From: an uncultured Collinsella sp.
GTDB lineage: Bacteria > Actinomycetota > Coriobacteriia > Coriobacteriales > Coriobacteriaceae
Assembly (NCBI GenBank): GCA_958427355.1
Contig: CAUACA010000019.1
Span: 1-39,300 of the forward strand
Reading direction: 5' to 3'
Length of the DNA: 39,300 bases
In this document: in pieces, positions 17,079 to 24,161 of the stretch
How positions within the stretch are numbered: the first letter of the stretch is position 1
Layout of the letters: every line of letters starts with the position of its first letter
Position numbers and translations under genes: made by a program
The notes under the pieces: generated by a model
Seen by the model: only the letters and a program-made list of their open reading frames with translations
Databases searched by the model: none
Told to the model about the DNA's origin: nothing

Positions 17079-18367
17079 TGGCCCGTTTTCCCCTTGTTCC
17101 CACGGCACCCGAGCCCGAGCGTGCCATTTTGGTTGGTGTTGAATGGCGCGACAATGCATGGCCGCTCGATCGTTCGCTTGACGAGCTTGAGCGCCTGGCC
17201 CATACGGCTGGCGCCCAGTGTGTGGCGCGTTTGTCACAGCGTCTGGTTAAGCCGTATCCAAAATCGTTTATCGGTTCCGGTAAGGTTGAAGAGCTGTGCG
17301 GCCTGGTACATCGTATGGATGCCGATGTCGTTATTTTTGACGACGACCTGACGCCCTCGCAGCAATCCTATTTGGAGAAAGCCGTGGGCGAGCCGGTAAA
17401 GATTATCGATCGTACAGCACTGATCCTGGATATCTTTGGCCTGCATGCTCAGACGCGTGAGGGACGCCTACAGGTACAGCTGGCGCAGCTTCAATATCTG
17501 TTGCCTCGTCTGCGCGGTATGTGGAGCCATCTTGCCAAGGAGCAGACGCGCGGCGGCATCGGTTCGCGCTTTGGCCAGGGTGAAAGCCAGCTCGAGGTTG
17601 ACCGTCGCTTGATTCGCAATAAGATTGCCGCGCTTCGTCGTGAGCTTAAGCAGGTTGAACAGCGCCGCGATGTCCAGTCTAAAAGCCGCATTGAGTCACC
17701 GGCGTTTCGCGTCGCGTTAGCCGGTTATACCAATGCCGGTAAATCGACGTTACTCAATCGTCTGACCGGCTCTACGGTACTTTCGCAGGACAAGCTGTTT
17801 GCTACGCTCGACCCGACGACGCGTTCGTATCGCCTGCCCGGCGGTCGCGGCATGACGATTACCGATACCGTCGGCTTTATTCAAAAGCTACCGCATGGTT
17901 TGGTCGATGCCTTTAAATCGACGCTGTCCGAGGTGTTGGGTGCCGACCTAATTCTCAAAGTCGTAGATGCGTCTGACGAAGACTACGAGCGCCAGCTCGA
18001 GGCGGTCGATCGCGTTCTTGACGAGATCGGTGCCGGCGAGCGTTTGACGCTTACGGTGTTCAATAAAATCGATCTTCTCGATAGCGTTGATCGATTGAGT
18101 TTCCGTCGTCGCTATCCCGAGGCCGTGCTGTTCTCGGCCCAGACGGGCGAGGGACTCGACGATCTCGTCGACCGTATTGCTCGCGAGGCGGCTGCCACCG
18201 ATGTGTTGCTCTCCGCTGATATCCCGTATCGCGAGGGCGCCCTCATCACGCTGGTGCATGAACAGGGAACCCTTTTGCACGAGGAATATCTTGAGGGCGG
18301 CGTTCGTATTGTTGCGAAGCTGCCGGCTCGTATCGCGCCGCGGCTCGAGCGTTATCGCACCGAGTAG
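17078..18367 (+). CDS. hflX: GTPase HflX
   Basis: HflX is a ribosome-associated GTPase that splits or rescues stalled ribosomes (family knowledge). The 429-aa product has the HflX N-terminal domain, a glycine-rich linker region (RGMWSHLAKEQTRGGIGSRFGQGE near 147-170), and the G domain with G1 GYTNAGKS at 216-223, G3 DTVGFIQKLP and G4 NKID. Start ATG 17078 overlaps the miaA stop. Its last 16 bases overlap the end of the convergent acyltransferase-like gene, and I see no terminator hairpin at that junction. Confidence 0.95.
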   Translation: MARFPLVPTAPEPERAILVGVEWRDNAWPLDRSLDELERLAHTAGAQCVARLSQRLVKPYPKSFIGSGKVEELCGLVHRMDADVVIFDDDLTPSQQSYLEKAVGEPVKIIDRTALILDIFGLHAQTREGRLQVQLAQLQYLLPRLRGMWSHLAKEQTRGGIGSRFGQGESQLEVDRRLIRNKIAALRRELKQVEQRRDVQSKSRIESPAFRVALAGYTNAGKSTLLNRLTGSTVLSQDKLFATLDPTTRSYRLPGGRGMTITDTVGFIQKLPHGLVDAFKSTLSEVLGADLILKVVDASDEDYERQLEAVDRVLDEIGAGERLTLTVFNKIDLLDSVDRLSFRRRYPEAVLFSAQTGEGLDDLVDRIAREAAATDVLLSADIPYREGALITLVHEQGTLLHEEYLEGGVRIVAKLPARIAPRLERYRTE

Positions 18368-19056
18368 ACGAGCTCCAAAAAGCCCAGAATAATGGGCTGA
18401 TGCAGTAGATAAAAGGGGAGTGCGTGACGTCCAAGACTGGCGAGCGCCGGGATGGAATTGGCGTAGGCCCAGCTAGGGACGGTCTTATCGATTCCCTTCG
18501 CTATGTGTGCGGCGAAGTATCCTGCAAGATACATAAAGAAAAACGGGATGATGGGGTAGTAATCACCTGAGACAAACCCAGGGCTCGGAAATCCCAGCCA
18601 CGCTAGGTAGGGGACAGGGTAGATCGTTTTGGGGATGCTCCAGGTGAGGGCAAACAACAAAAGGCATAGGGACATGCCCCATCTCGCCGATATCTTCTTA
18701 AGGACGGGATCGGTCAACGCCACGATGCCGGTACATGCGGCCATGCAGTAGATGATGCCAAAATTAACAGAATCGTCAACTGAGACAAGTGTTGTTGCCA
18801 ACCAGACGACGAGTGCTGCTAAGGCGTATTTGGCGGCACGTTTGATATTGTTGCGCGAAAGGGTGCACATCCAACCCGCGATAAACAAAAATACCCAGCT
18901 GATGCTGGCGCGCCAGATGTCTTGAAAGACAGTCTGGGTAAACCAGGGCATATCCCAGTCGTACAGGTAGGCAAGATCGTAGCAAGCGTGAAAACCTGCC
19001 ATTGAAATCATCGTAAGCCCGCGGACGGTATCAAAGATGGTGATGCGTTTTTGCAT
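18352..19056 (-). CDS. DUF1624 / heparan-glucosaminide N-acetyltransferase-like membrane protein
   Basis: This 234-aa protein has about seven hydrophobic segments and matches the DUF1624 style: RITIFDTVRGLTMISM at the N-terminus, FLFIAGWMCTLSR near 55-67 and a C-terminal GRHALPFYLLHQP. Relatives are acyltransferase-like integral membrane proteins; the substrate here is unknown. Its ATG at 19056 overlaps the lexA stop codon (TAATG), with no RBS of its own visible, so translation is probably coupled to lexA and expression may rise in the SOS response. The 3' end overlaps hflX by 16 bases in convergent orientation. Confidence 0.82.
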   Translation of the reverse strand: MQKRITIFDTVRGLTMISMAGFHACYDLAYLYDWDMPWFTQTVFQDIWRASISWVFLFIAGWMCTLSRNNIKRAAKYALAALVVWLATTLVSVDDSVNFGIIYCMAACTGIVALTDPVLKKISARWGMSLCLLLFALTWSIPKTIYPVPYLAWLGFPSPGFVSGDYYPIIPFFFMYLAGYFAAHIAKGIDKTVPSWAYANSIPALASLGRHALPFYLLHQPIILGFLELVYSVR

Positions 19057-19700
19057 TACGAGAACCGGCGCATCAAGCCGACGACTTTGCCCAAGATAAC
19101 GGGATTCGTTGCATAGATAGGCTCCATGGTGTCATTCTCGGGCTGCAGGCGTACGCGTCCCTGCTCCTTGTAGAACGTCTTGACGGTCGCTGAACCATCA
19201 ATCATAGCCACGACAATTTCGCCGTTCATGGCACTCTTTTGTTCACGGACGATGATGTAATCGCCATTGAAGATGCCGACATTGATCATTGAGCTCCCAT
19301 GTACCTCAAGGATAAAGGAACCCTGATCAGTGGCGATTTCGGTCGGGATAGTAAAAGTGTCTTCGATATTCTGCTCGGCCAGAATGGGAATCCCAGCCGC
19401 GACGCGACCAACGAGCGGCAGCGAGACCGTTCCGCGAGGTGCGGTGGGCTCGTCAGATTTAGAAATTGAGACAGAGGAACCGTCCTCGTTAAAGAGTTCC
19501 AGGGCACGCGGTTTGGTGGCATCGCGCTTGAGTAGCCCGCGCGCCTCCAGGGCAGAGAGATGGGCGTGCACGGTGCTGGGGGAGGAAAGACCCACGGCAG
19601 AAGCCATCTCGCGCACGCTGGGCGGATAACCCTTCTCCTGCTGATATTCCTTGATGAAGTCGTAAATTTGCTGCTGACGCTTGGTAATTTTGCGAGCCAT
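19056..19700 (-). CDS. lexA: SOS repressor LexA
   Basis: LexA represses SOS genes and cleaves itself when RecA filaments form (family knowledge). From ATG 19700 it is 214 aa. The winged HTH spans residues ~28-52 (SVREMASAVGLSSPSTVHAH), the cleavage site is A102-G103 in GRVAAG, and the catalytic dyad is S137 (HGSSM) and K174 (ATVKTF), spaced 37 residues as in E. coli. GAGAGGA precedes ATG 19700 by about 7 nt; an upstream in-frame start at 19721 is less well placed. Three LexA-like boxes lie upstream, so autoregulation is expected. It is divergent from a LysM membrane protein and overlaps the downstream acyltransferase-like gene. Confidence 0.96.
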   Translation of the reverse strand: MARKITKRQQQIYDFIKEYQQEKGYPPSVREMASAVGLSSPSTVHAHLSALEARGLLKRDATKPRALELFNEDGSSVSISKSDEPTAPRGTVSLPLVGRVAAGIPILAEQNIEDTFTIPTEIATDQGSFILEVHGSSMINVGIFNGDYIIVREQKSAMNGEIVVAMIDGSATVKTFYKEQGRVRLQPENDTMEPIYATNPVILGKVVGLMRRFS

Positions 19701-19723
19701 CAGGGCATCCTCTCTACCCATGT

Positions 19724-19793
19724 CAAACAAATGTTCGAATTTTGCTTGACAGGAACAACTGTTCGAAGATAATAATAACCGAACATTCGTTCT
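19724..19793. promoter_or_regulatory. Three LexA-like boxes between lexA and the LysM-protein gene
   Basis: Box A CAAACAAATGTTCG (19724-19737), box B GGAACAACTGTTCG (19752-19765) and box C CGAACATTCGTTCT (19780-19793) each fit the half-site pattern GAAC-N4-GTTC with at most small deviations. Their starts are exactly 28 bp apart. A is in the lexA leader, B sits in the promoter spacer of the LysM gene, and C covers that gene's transcription start region. A clear lexA promoter could not be assigned. Confidence 0.85.
19746..19773 (+). promoter_or_regulatory. SOS-controlled promoter of the LysM membrane protein gene
   Basis: TTGACA at 19746-19751 and GATAAT at 19768-19773 with a 16-bp spacer (or ATAATA with 17). 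The spacer contains LexA-like box B, the same layout as the recA promoter. The predicted transcript would have a leader of about 80 nt. Confidence 0.8.
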
Positions 19794-19863
19794 CGCGCTA
19801 GACATTTTTGTCCGCGCAGCTTGATAAAACTGTTCTCAGCAAAACACGCGAAAGGAGAACATG

Positions 19864-20313
19864 ATGAACGCAACGAATATGGTCCAGGGAAACCTCGCCC
19901 TTAAGCTCGAGACGCCTGCCGCGCCCGCTTTTACTGTTGTCAAGGGTGGACGTTCCGGTTATCAGCCTTTGCCCGTAAAGTCTGCTCGCACTCAGTATGC
20001 TGTTGCCGCGCCGACTCCCGCTGCCCTGAAGGTCTCGACGATTGTTGCCGTCGCCGTTGCGCTCACGCTCTTTTTTGTCCTCGCTACGTCGGTCTTTAGC
20101 GCTCGTCACGCCGCGTATGCCGAGTCCGTTTCCAACGTTACCTACGAGACTATTCGCGTTCAGCCTGGTGATTCTCTTTGGTCGCTTGCCGAGGAATATC
20201 CAATCGAAGGCCTTTCCACGCAAGAGACTTCCGACATGATCCGTAACGTCAATCATCTGGAGCATGGTTCGCTCGCCGCCGGTGCGCATCTTAAGGTTCC
20301 TGCTCGTTCGTAA
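19864..20313 (+). CDS. LysM membrane protein, likely SOS cell-division inhibitor (YneA/ChiZ-like)
   Basis: The product (about 150 aa) has a cytosolic Pro/Ala-rich N-terminus, one transmembrane helix at residues ~57-79, and an extracytoplasmic LysM domain at ~94-147 (ETIRVQPGDSLWSLAEEYP ... LKVPARS). This is the architecture of the SOS division inhibitors YneA of Bacillus and ChiZ (Rv2719c) of mycobacteria, which lie next to lexA (family knowledge). AAGGAG at 19852-19857 favours the second of two tandem ATGs (19861, 19864). It is divergent from lexA, under an SOS box in its promoter, and followed by nrdR, the same order as in mycobacteria. Inhibition of division is inferred, not seen. Confidence 0.8.
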   Translation: MNATNMVQGNLALKLETPAAPAFTVVKGGRSGYQPLPVKSARTQYAVAAPTPAALKVSTIVAVAVALTLFFVLATSVFSARHAAYAESVSNVTYETIRVQPGDSLWSLAEEYPIEGLSTQETSDMIRNVNHLEHGSLAAGAHLKVPARS

Positions 20314-20326
20314 TCATTATCGCGCT

Positions 20327-20370
20327 GCGCATGGTACCCTTGTTATCGTTTAAGAGGAGGTACCATGCGC
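20327..20370 (+). promoter_or_regulatory. Inverted repeat enclosing the nrdR RBS and start codon
   Basis: GCGCATGGTACC (20327-20338) and GGTACCATGCGC (20359-20370) are a perfect 12-bp inverted repeat around a 20-base loop. The nrdR ATG (20365-20367) lies inside the 3' arm and the AGGAGG (20355-20360) straddles the loop and arm. Folding in the mRNA would hide the start codon and part of the RBS; as DNA it could also be an operator. Confidence 0.75.
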
Positions 20371-20808
20371 TGTCCTAAATGCGGCAAGGCACATACCCGC
20401 GTCGTTGATTCCCGTATGCAGGAGTCAAATAACACCATTAAGCGCCGTCGCGAATGTTGCTCGTGTAACTACCGCTTTACAACGTTCGAGCGATGCGAAG
20501 ACCCAATTGAGGTCATTAAGTCGGACGGAACTAAGCAGCGGTTCGATCGGAATAAGCTGCTCGTCGGCTTGATGCGCGCCACCATCAAGCGTGATATCGA
20601 CACTAAGAAGCTCAATGAGATTATCGACGACATCGAGGTCGAGCTGCGCTCTCGCACGCTGACGGCCGTCACGTCGCATGAGTTGGGTGACATGGTGCTC
20701 AAACGCTTGGCCAAGATCGACAAGGTGGCGTACATCCGCTTTGCCTCGGTCTACCGCGATTTCAAAGACGTTGATGAGTTTCTGCAAGAGCTCGACAAGC
20801 TAAGGTGA
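20365..20808 (+). CDS. nrdR: Transcriptional repressor NrdR
   Basis: NrdR senses ATP/dATP through an ATP-cone and represses ribonucleotide reductase operons (family knowledge). The 147-aa product has the N-terminal zinc ribbon (CPKCG at residues 3-7 and C-x2-C in RRRECCSC), the conserved RYRFTTFE-like segment (NYRFTTFE), and an ATP-cone from about 48 to 138. AGGAGG is 4 nt before ATG 20365. It follows the LysM gene by about 50 bases and is followed by dut, linking the SOS cluster to dNTP supply. No ribonucleotide reductase gene is in the window. Confidence 0.95.
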   Translation: MRCPKCGKAHTRVVDSRMQESNNTIKRRRECCSCNYRFTTFERCEDPIEVIKSDGTKQRFDRNKLLVGLMRATIKRDIDTKKLNEIIDDIEVELRSRTLTAVTSHELGDMVLKRLAKIDKVAYIRFASVYRDFKDVDEFLQELDKLR

Positions 20809-20812
20809 TTCC

Positions 20813-21256
20813 ATGTCCAACATTACCGTCAATTTAAAGCGTCTCGACCCCACCGTCGAGCTTCCCAAATACGCCCATCCTACCGATGCCGGCTTGGATC
20901 TGCGCTCCAACGAGGACTGCATTCTGAAGCCCTTTGAACGCCGTCTGGTCTCTACTGGGCTGGCCATCGCCCTGCCCGATGGCTACGCCGGCTTTGTCCA
21001 GCCCCGCAGCGGCTTGGCCATCAAGCAGGGCCTGTCTATAGTCAATACGCCGGGCCTCATCGACGCCCACTACCGAGGAGAACTCAAGGTTATCCTCATC
21101 AACCTGGATCCCTCCAACAACATCCAAATCAACAAAGGCGACCGCATAGCCCAACTCGTCATCCAAGAAGTCCCCACGGTCAACCTCATAGAAGTAGAAG
21201 AACTAGACGAAACCGACCGAGGCAACGGAGGCTTCGGCTCCAGCGGCGTCGCCTAG
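20813..21256 (+). CDS. dut: Deoxyuridine 5'-triphosphate nucleotidohydrolase
   Basis: dUTPase hydrolyses dUTP to dUMP and pyrophosphate, keeping uracil out of DNA and feeding thymidylate synthesis (family knowledge). The 147-aa product shows all five motifs: PTDAGLDL (I), PRSGLA (II), GLIDAHYRGE (III), KGDRIAQLVI (IV) and the C-terminal glycine-rich RGNGGFGSSG (V). It starts 4 bases after the nrdR stop and is the last gene of the lexA-facing plus-strand unit. The palindromic elements begin about 20 bases after its stop. Confidence 0.97.
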   Translation: MSNITVNLKRLDPTVELPKYAHPTDAGLDLRSNEDCILKPFERRLVSTGLAIALPDGYAGFVQPRSGLAIKQGLSIVNTPGLIDAHYRGELKVILINLDPSNNIQINKGDRIAQLVIQEVPTVNLIEVEELDETDRGNGGFGSSGVA

Positions 21257-21276
21257 GGGCGCTCGTATCCCTCCTG

Positions 21277-21371
21277 CCCGGGGCTTACCTATATCATTCC
21301 ATGCTCAAACATTCTCGCGTCGCTTCGCTCGCTGCGAAACTGCGCGTGGAACGATATAGGTAAGCCCCGGG
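21277..21371. repeat. Palindromic intergenic element, copy 1
   Basis: Outer arms 21277-21295 and 21353-21371 are a perfect 19-bp inverted repeat. The 67-nt core (21291-21357, from ATATC to GATAT) contains a further imperfect pairing (CATTCCATGC with GCGTGGAACG) and a GCTTCGCTCGCTGCG segment. The core matches copy 2 in reverse complement except for an extra 9 nt. It lies just downstream of dut and may act as its terminator. Confidence 0.8.
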
Positions 21372-21408
21372 CGGGCGGCTACTCGCTTGAAACAATATTT
21401 ACTTTTCT

Positions 21409-21457
21409 AGTAAGCCGATGCGACAAAGGGGCTGTCCCTTTGTCGCATCGGCTTACT
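21409..21457 (+). terminator. Perfect 22-bp hairpin between the palindromic elements
   Basis: Arms 21409-21430 and 21436-21457 are perfectly complementary over 22 bp with a 5-base loop (GCTGT). GTATTTATATTTTCC follows, so an intrinsic terminator on the plus strand is possible, though the stem is unusually long and lacks an immediate T run. It is unrelated in sequence to the flanking palindromic elements. Confidence 0.6.
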
Positions 21458-21535
21458 GTATTTATATTTTCCTGTTTTACCTTTGCAGGTTCTAATGGAG
21501 GGGATACCGAAGTAGCTGCTAGTAAGTAAACGCAG

Positions 21536-21637
21536 CCGCTCTGCCGGAGCCGCCCTTATATCGTTCCACGCGCAGTTTCGCAGCGAAGCGAGAATGTTTG
21601 AGCATGGAATGATATAAGGGCGGCTCCGGCAGAGCGG
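21536..21637. repeat. Palindromic intergenic element, copy 2 (inverted)
   Basis: Outer arms 21536-21562 and 21611-21637 are a perfect 27-bp inverted repeat. The 58-nt core (21558-21615) is the reverse complement of the core of copy 1, minus 9 nt. The outer arms beyond TATATC have no similarity to those of copy 1. It ends 11 bases before the glycosyltransferase stop codon on the minus strand and may terminate that gene. Confidence 0.8.
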
Positions 21638-21648
21638 CGGACATTCGA

Positions 21649-22950
21649 CTAGCGGATATGCGCGGGCTTTCCGCCCCAGTAGAAGCGGCAGAAGGCTCGT
21701 TTGCGCTTTTGGGGTTTGCCTACTAGCTCCATGGTTGCGATGGCGATGTCCTCGGCTGCGTGGGGGCGGCGTAGTACTTCGCCGTTGATGAGTAGCGCTT
21801 TGAGCGAATCAGGGTGGTCGTGCAGGTGACGAAGCGTCACGATGAGTTCACGTGCGGTGGTGACATGCATGCTGGCGCCCATGCCGGTGAGCATCGTGGT
21901 GTTGGCCTTTTCCTGACCGTATGATTTGCCCAGCAGGATCATCGGCAGATGAGCGCACAGGCACTCGGTGACGGTGAGTCCGCCCGATTTGAGGATTGCC
22001 AGGTCGCAGCCGTGCATGAGGGCCGCCATGTCGTCCACGTAGTCCAGAACCGTGACGTTGTCGAGCTTCATGGCGTCGAAGAGCGTCTTGAGTCGGGCGG
22101 CGTATTCCTTATCCTTGCCCGGTAAAAAGACAAAGTGCATGTCTTCAAAGCTGCGTAAGAAGGGGAGCGTGTGGTCCATCGCGGCGCGGAAACGCACGTA
22201 TGGTTGGGGCAAACTGGCGCCGGCCATCACCAATACGACGGTTTTGTCTATGGGGAGATTGAACTTGCTCAGCTCATCCTCGCGTTTGTAATCGGTATCG
22301 AAACCGGCTCGGATGGGGATGCCCGTTATGCGGATCTTTGACTCGGGAACTTTGCGCGGGCGCAGCGTTTCGGCCATAAACTCGTTGGCCACGCAGAACA
22401 GGTCGGTGTCCTTGTGGGGCCAAAAGCCTTCGACTTCATAGTCTGTTGGTACGCAGATGACCGGGTAATCGATACCCGTGATGACGCGGGCGCCCACAGC
22501 GACGTTGGCCGCCGTAATGTGTGTTGCGACCACGGCTATGGGCCTGCGGGTCCGGACGTATTCGTTGAAGGCGGGGAACATAATTCGTGACCATGCTGTG
22601 CCGCCGCCCCAGAGCAGATGCCCCGTAAGCGTATATCGCCAGGTCAGGTCGTAAATTGGGCGCGTGGCTCCCGTAAAAGAAGCCGCGGTCTTATTGCCGT
22701 CGAATTTAATACGTCCAAAATCAAGGATATCGAGCACTTCAATTTCAACATCCTCGGGGATGCCGTTGGTGCCGCGGATGAGGTCGAATGCCTGCGCAAT
22801 CGCATTTGCGGCGGCCTTGTGGCCCGAGCCGACCGATGCGTGCACAATGGTTACTAGGGGTTTTTGTGCAGGTATAACGGTCATTTGCTCCGGTTGGGGA
22901 GTGGCTTGCATGGGCAGGGGAGCGCTATTGCCCGTCTGCGTTTGATCCAT
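21649..22950 (-). CDS. MGDG-synthase-type glycosyltransferase (UgtP-like)
   Basis: This 433-aa protein matches the monogalactosyldiacylglycerol synthase / processive diacylglycerol glucosyltransferase family (GT28 fold): N-terminal VTIVHASVGSGHKAAANAIA at ~32-51, an acceptor-binding domain, and the C-terminal donor site KSGGLTVTECLCAHLPMILL. Such enzymes add sugars to diacylglycerol at the cytoplasmic face to make glycolipids or lipoteichoic acid anchors (family knowledge). The start is ATG 22950 with AAGGGGAG upstream; the open frame extends further but without family similarity. It is divergent from trxB and ends at a palindromic element. Confidence 0.88.
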   Translation of the reverse strand: MDQTQTGNSAPLPMQATPQPEQMTVIPAQKPLVTIVHASVGSGHKAAANAIAQAFDLIRGTNGIPEDVEIEVLDILDFGRIKFDGNKTAASFTGATRPIYDLTWRYTLTGHLLWGGGTAWSRIMFPAFNEYVRTRRPIAVVATHITAANVAVGARVITGIDYPVICVPTDYEVEGFWPHKDTDLFCVANEFMAETLRPRKVPESKIRITGIPIRAGFDTDYKREDELSKFNLPIDKTVVLVMAGASLPQPYVRFRAAMDHTLPFLRSFEDMHFVFLPGKDKEYAARLKTLFDAMKLDNVTVLDYVDDMAALMHGCDLAILKSGGLTVTECLCAHLPMILLGKSYGQEKANTTMLTGMGASMHVTTARELIVTLRHLHDHPDSLKALLINGEVLRRPHAAEDIAIATMELVGKPQKRKRAFCRFYWGGKPAHIR

Positions 22951-23067
22951 CGATAACTCCCCTTCAGCTTTGTTACGCGATTTATCATTGTAGTGCATGA
23001 GTGTCATGTTCGCGTAAATTTGGGTATGAGCGCAAAGAACGTCAATGTTTCGACGAGAGGATATTCC

Positions 23068-24006
23068 ATGACTACCGATCAGCCGATTGATGTTGCGATT
23101 ATCGGTGGAGGACCCGCGGGCTATGCTGCCGCCATTTACGCTGCGCGCGCCAACCTGACGACGACTGTGATTGAGCAGGGCATGTCGGGTGGACAGATCG
23201 CCACGACCAATGAAGTCGAGAACTATCCGGGCATTCCGCTCTTGAGTGGCTCCGAACTCGGCGAGCGTTTTCAGCAGCATGCAGAGGGCCTGGGAGCGCA
23301 GGTTACATGGAGCATGGTTACGGGTATCGATTACGATGCCGATGCAGCGCTGTTTACGGTGCATCACGATATGGGCGATACGCTGGCCTCGAGCGTTATC
23401 GCTTGCATGGGTGCCACGCCGCGTCCGGCAGGTTTCGCTGGCGAGGATACCTATCGCGGTCGTGGCGTTTCATATTGCGCAACATGTGACGGCATGTTCT
23501 TCCGCGGCAAACAGGTCTTTGTAATCGGTGGTGGCAATTCGGCATGCGAAGAGGCACTGTTCCTGTCAGACATTGCCAGCAGTGTGACCATCGTGCTGCG
23601 CCGCGACCAGTTCCGTGCGCCTGATGGTGTTGTTCAGAAAGTACTCGAAAAGGACAATATTACAGTTAGGTACCAAACTAGTATTGTGGAGCTCTTGGGC
23701 GAAGCCATGCCAACGACGATCGCCTTTAAGGACAACTCATCCGGGGAAATTCATACCGAGTCATTTGAGCCCGGCTCTTTCGGTATCTTTGTCTATACCG
23801 GGACGCAACCCCATACCGAACTTGTCGAGAATCTAGTCGATCTGGCGCCTGATGGCGGCATTCTGACTGATGACTCCATGGCGACCCGCACGCCAGGTCT
23901 ATTTGCCGCTGGCGATATCCGTTCCAAGCGTTTACGCCAGGTTGTGACCGCGGTTTCTGACGGAGCCATAGCGGCAACCAGCGCATACGCATTTCTCCGT
24001 AGATAA
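23068..24006 (+). CDS. trxB: Thioredoxin reductase
   Basis: FAD-dependent enzyme that reduces thioredoxin with NADPH (family knowledge). The 312-aa product has the FAD-binding GGGPAGYAAAIYAAR near residues 12-26, the redox-active CATC in SYCATCDGMFF around 133-143, an NADPH-binding GGGNSACEEA near 154-163, and the C-terminal GLFAAGDIR motif. GAGAGGA at 23055-23061 precedes ATG 23068; an in-frame start at 22993 lies upstream of this RBS and is rejected. No thioredoxin gene is adjacent, but a truncated thioredoxin-like gene lies in the accessory region at 38437. A strong terminator follows. Confidence 0.94.
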   Translation: MTTDQPIDVAIIGGGPAGYAAAIYAARANLTTTVIEQGMSGGQIATTNEVENYPGIPLLSGSELGERFQQHAEGLGAQVTWSMVTGIDYDADAALFTVHHDMGDTLASSVIACMGATPRPAGFAGEDTYRGRGVSYCATCDGMFFRGKQVFVIGGGNSACEEALFLSDIASSVTIVLRRDQFRAPDGVVQKVLEKDNITVRYQTSIVELLGEAMPTTIAFKDNSSGEIHTESFEPGSFGIFVYTGTQPHTELVENLVDLAPDGGILTDDSMATRTPGLFAAGDIRSKRLRQVVTAVSDGAIAATSAYAFLRR

Positions 24007-24047
24007 GTACGATAATATATCTTATGTAAGGTTGCTATCTTTAAAAC

Positions 24048-24089
24048 AAAGTGGTTGGACGGTGCATCAATGTGCTGTCCAACCACTTT
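24048..24089 (+). terminator. Rho-independent terminator of trxB
   Basis: 13-bp stem AAAGTGGTTGGAC (24048-24060) / GTCCAACCACTTT (24077-24089), followed by TACTTTCC. It lies 42 bases after the trxB stop. The A-rich upstream arm would also serve opposite-strand termination. Confidence 0.8.
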
Positions 24090-24100
24090 TACTTTCCTGC

Positions 24101-24123
24101 TATATAGTATGCAAAACTAGATA
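24101..24123. promoter_or_regulatory. 8-7-8 dyad upstream of the DUF1836 gene
   Basis: TATATAGT (24101-24108), a 7-nt spacer and ACTAGATA (24116-24123). The same architecture, TATCTAGT-N7-ACTAGATA, occurs upstream of degV at 25773-25795. It begins 61 bases before the DUF1836 ATG and covers an extended -10-like TGCTATATA. The longer shared string CAAAACTAGATA(A/G)CC matches at 14 of 15 positions between the two sites. Confidence 0.7.
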
Positions 24124-24161
24124 ACCTAGAATACAATATAGCTAATGAACGGAGGATCCTT

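Noticed and set aside
21277..21637. CRISPR array
   Set aside because: Only two copies in opposite orientation, no regular spacers and no cas genes.
21277..21637. Composite transposon or insertion sequence
   Set aside because: No transposase and no target-site duplication visible; the outer arms of the two copies are unrelated.
22973..23017. TTACGCG / CGCGTAA inverted repeat between the glycosyltransferase and trxB
   Set aside because: Only 7 bp with a 31-bp gap; too weak to call an operator.
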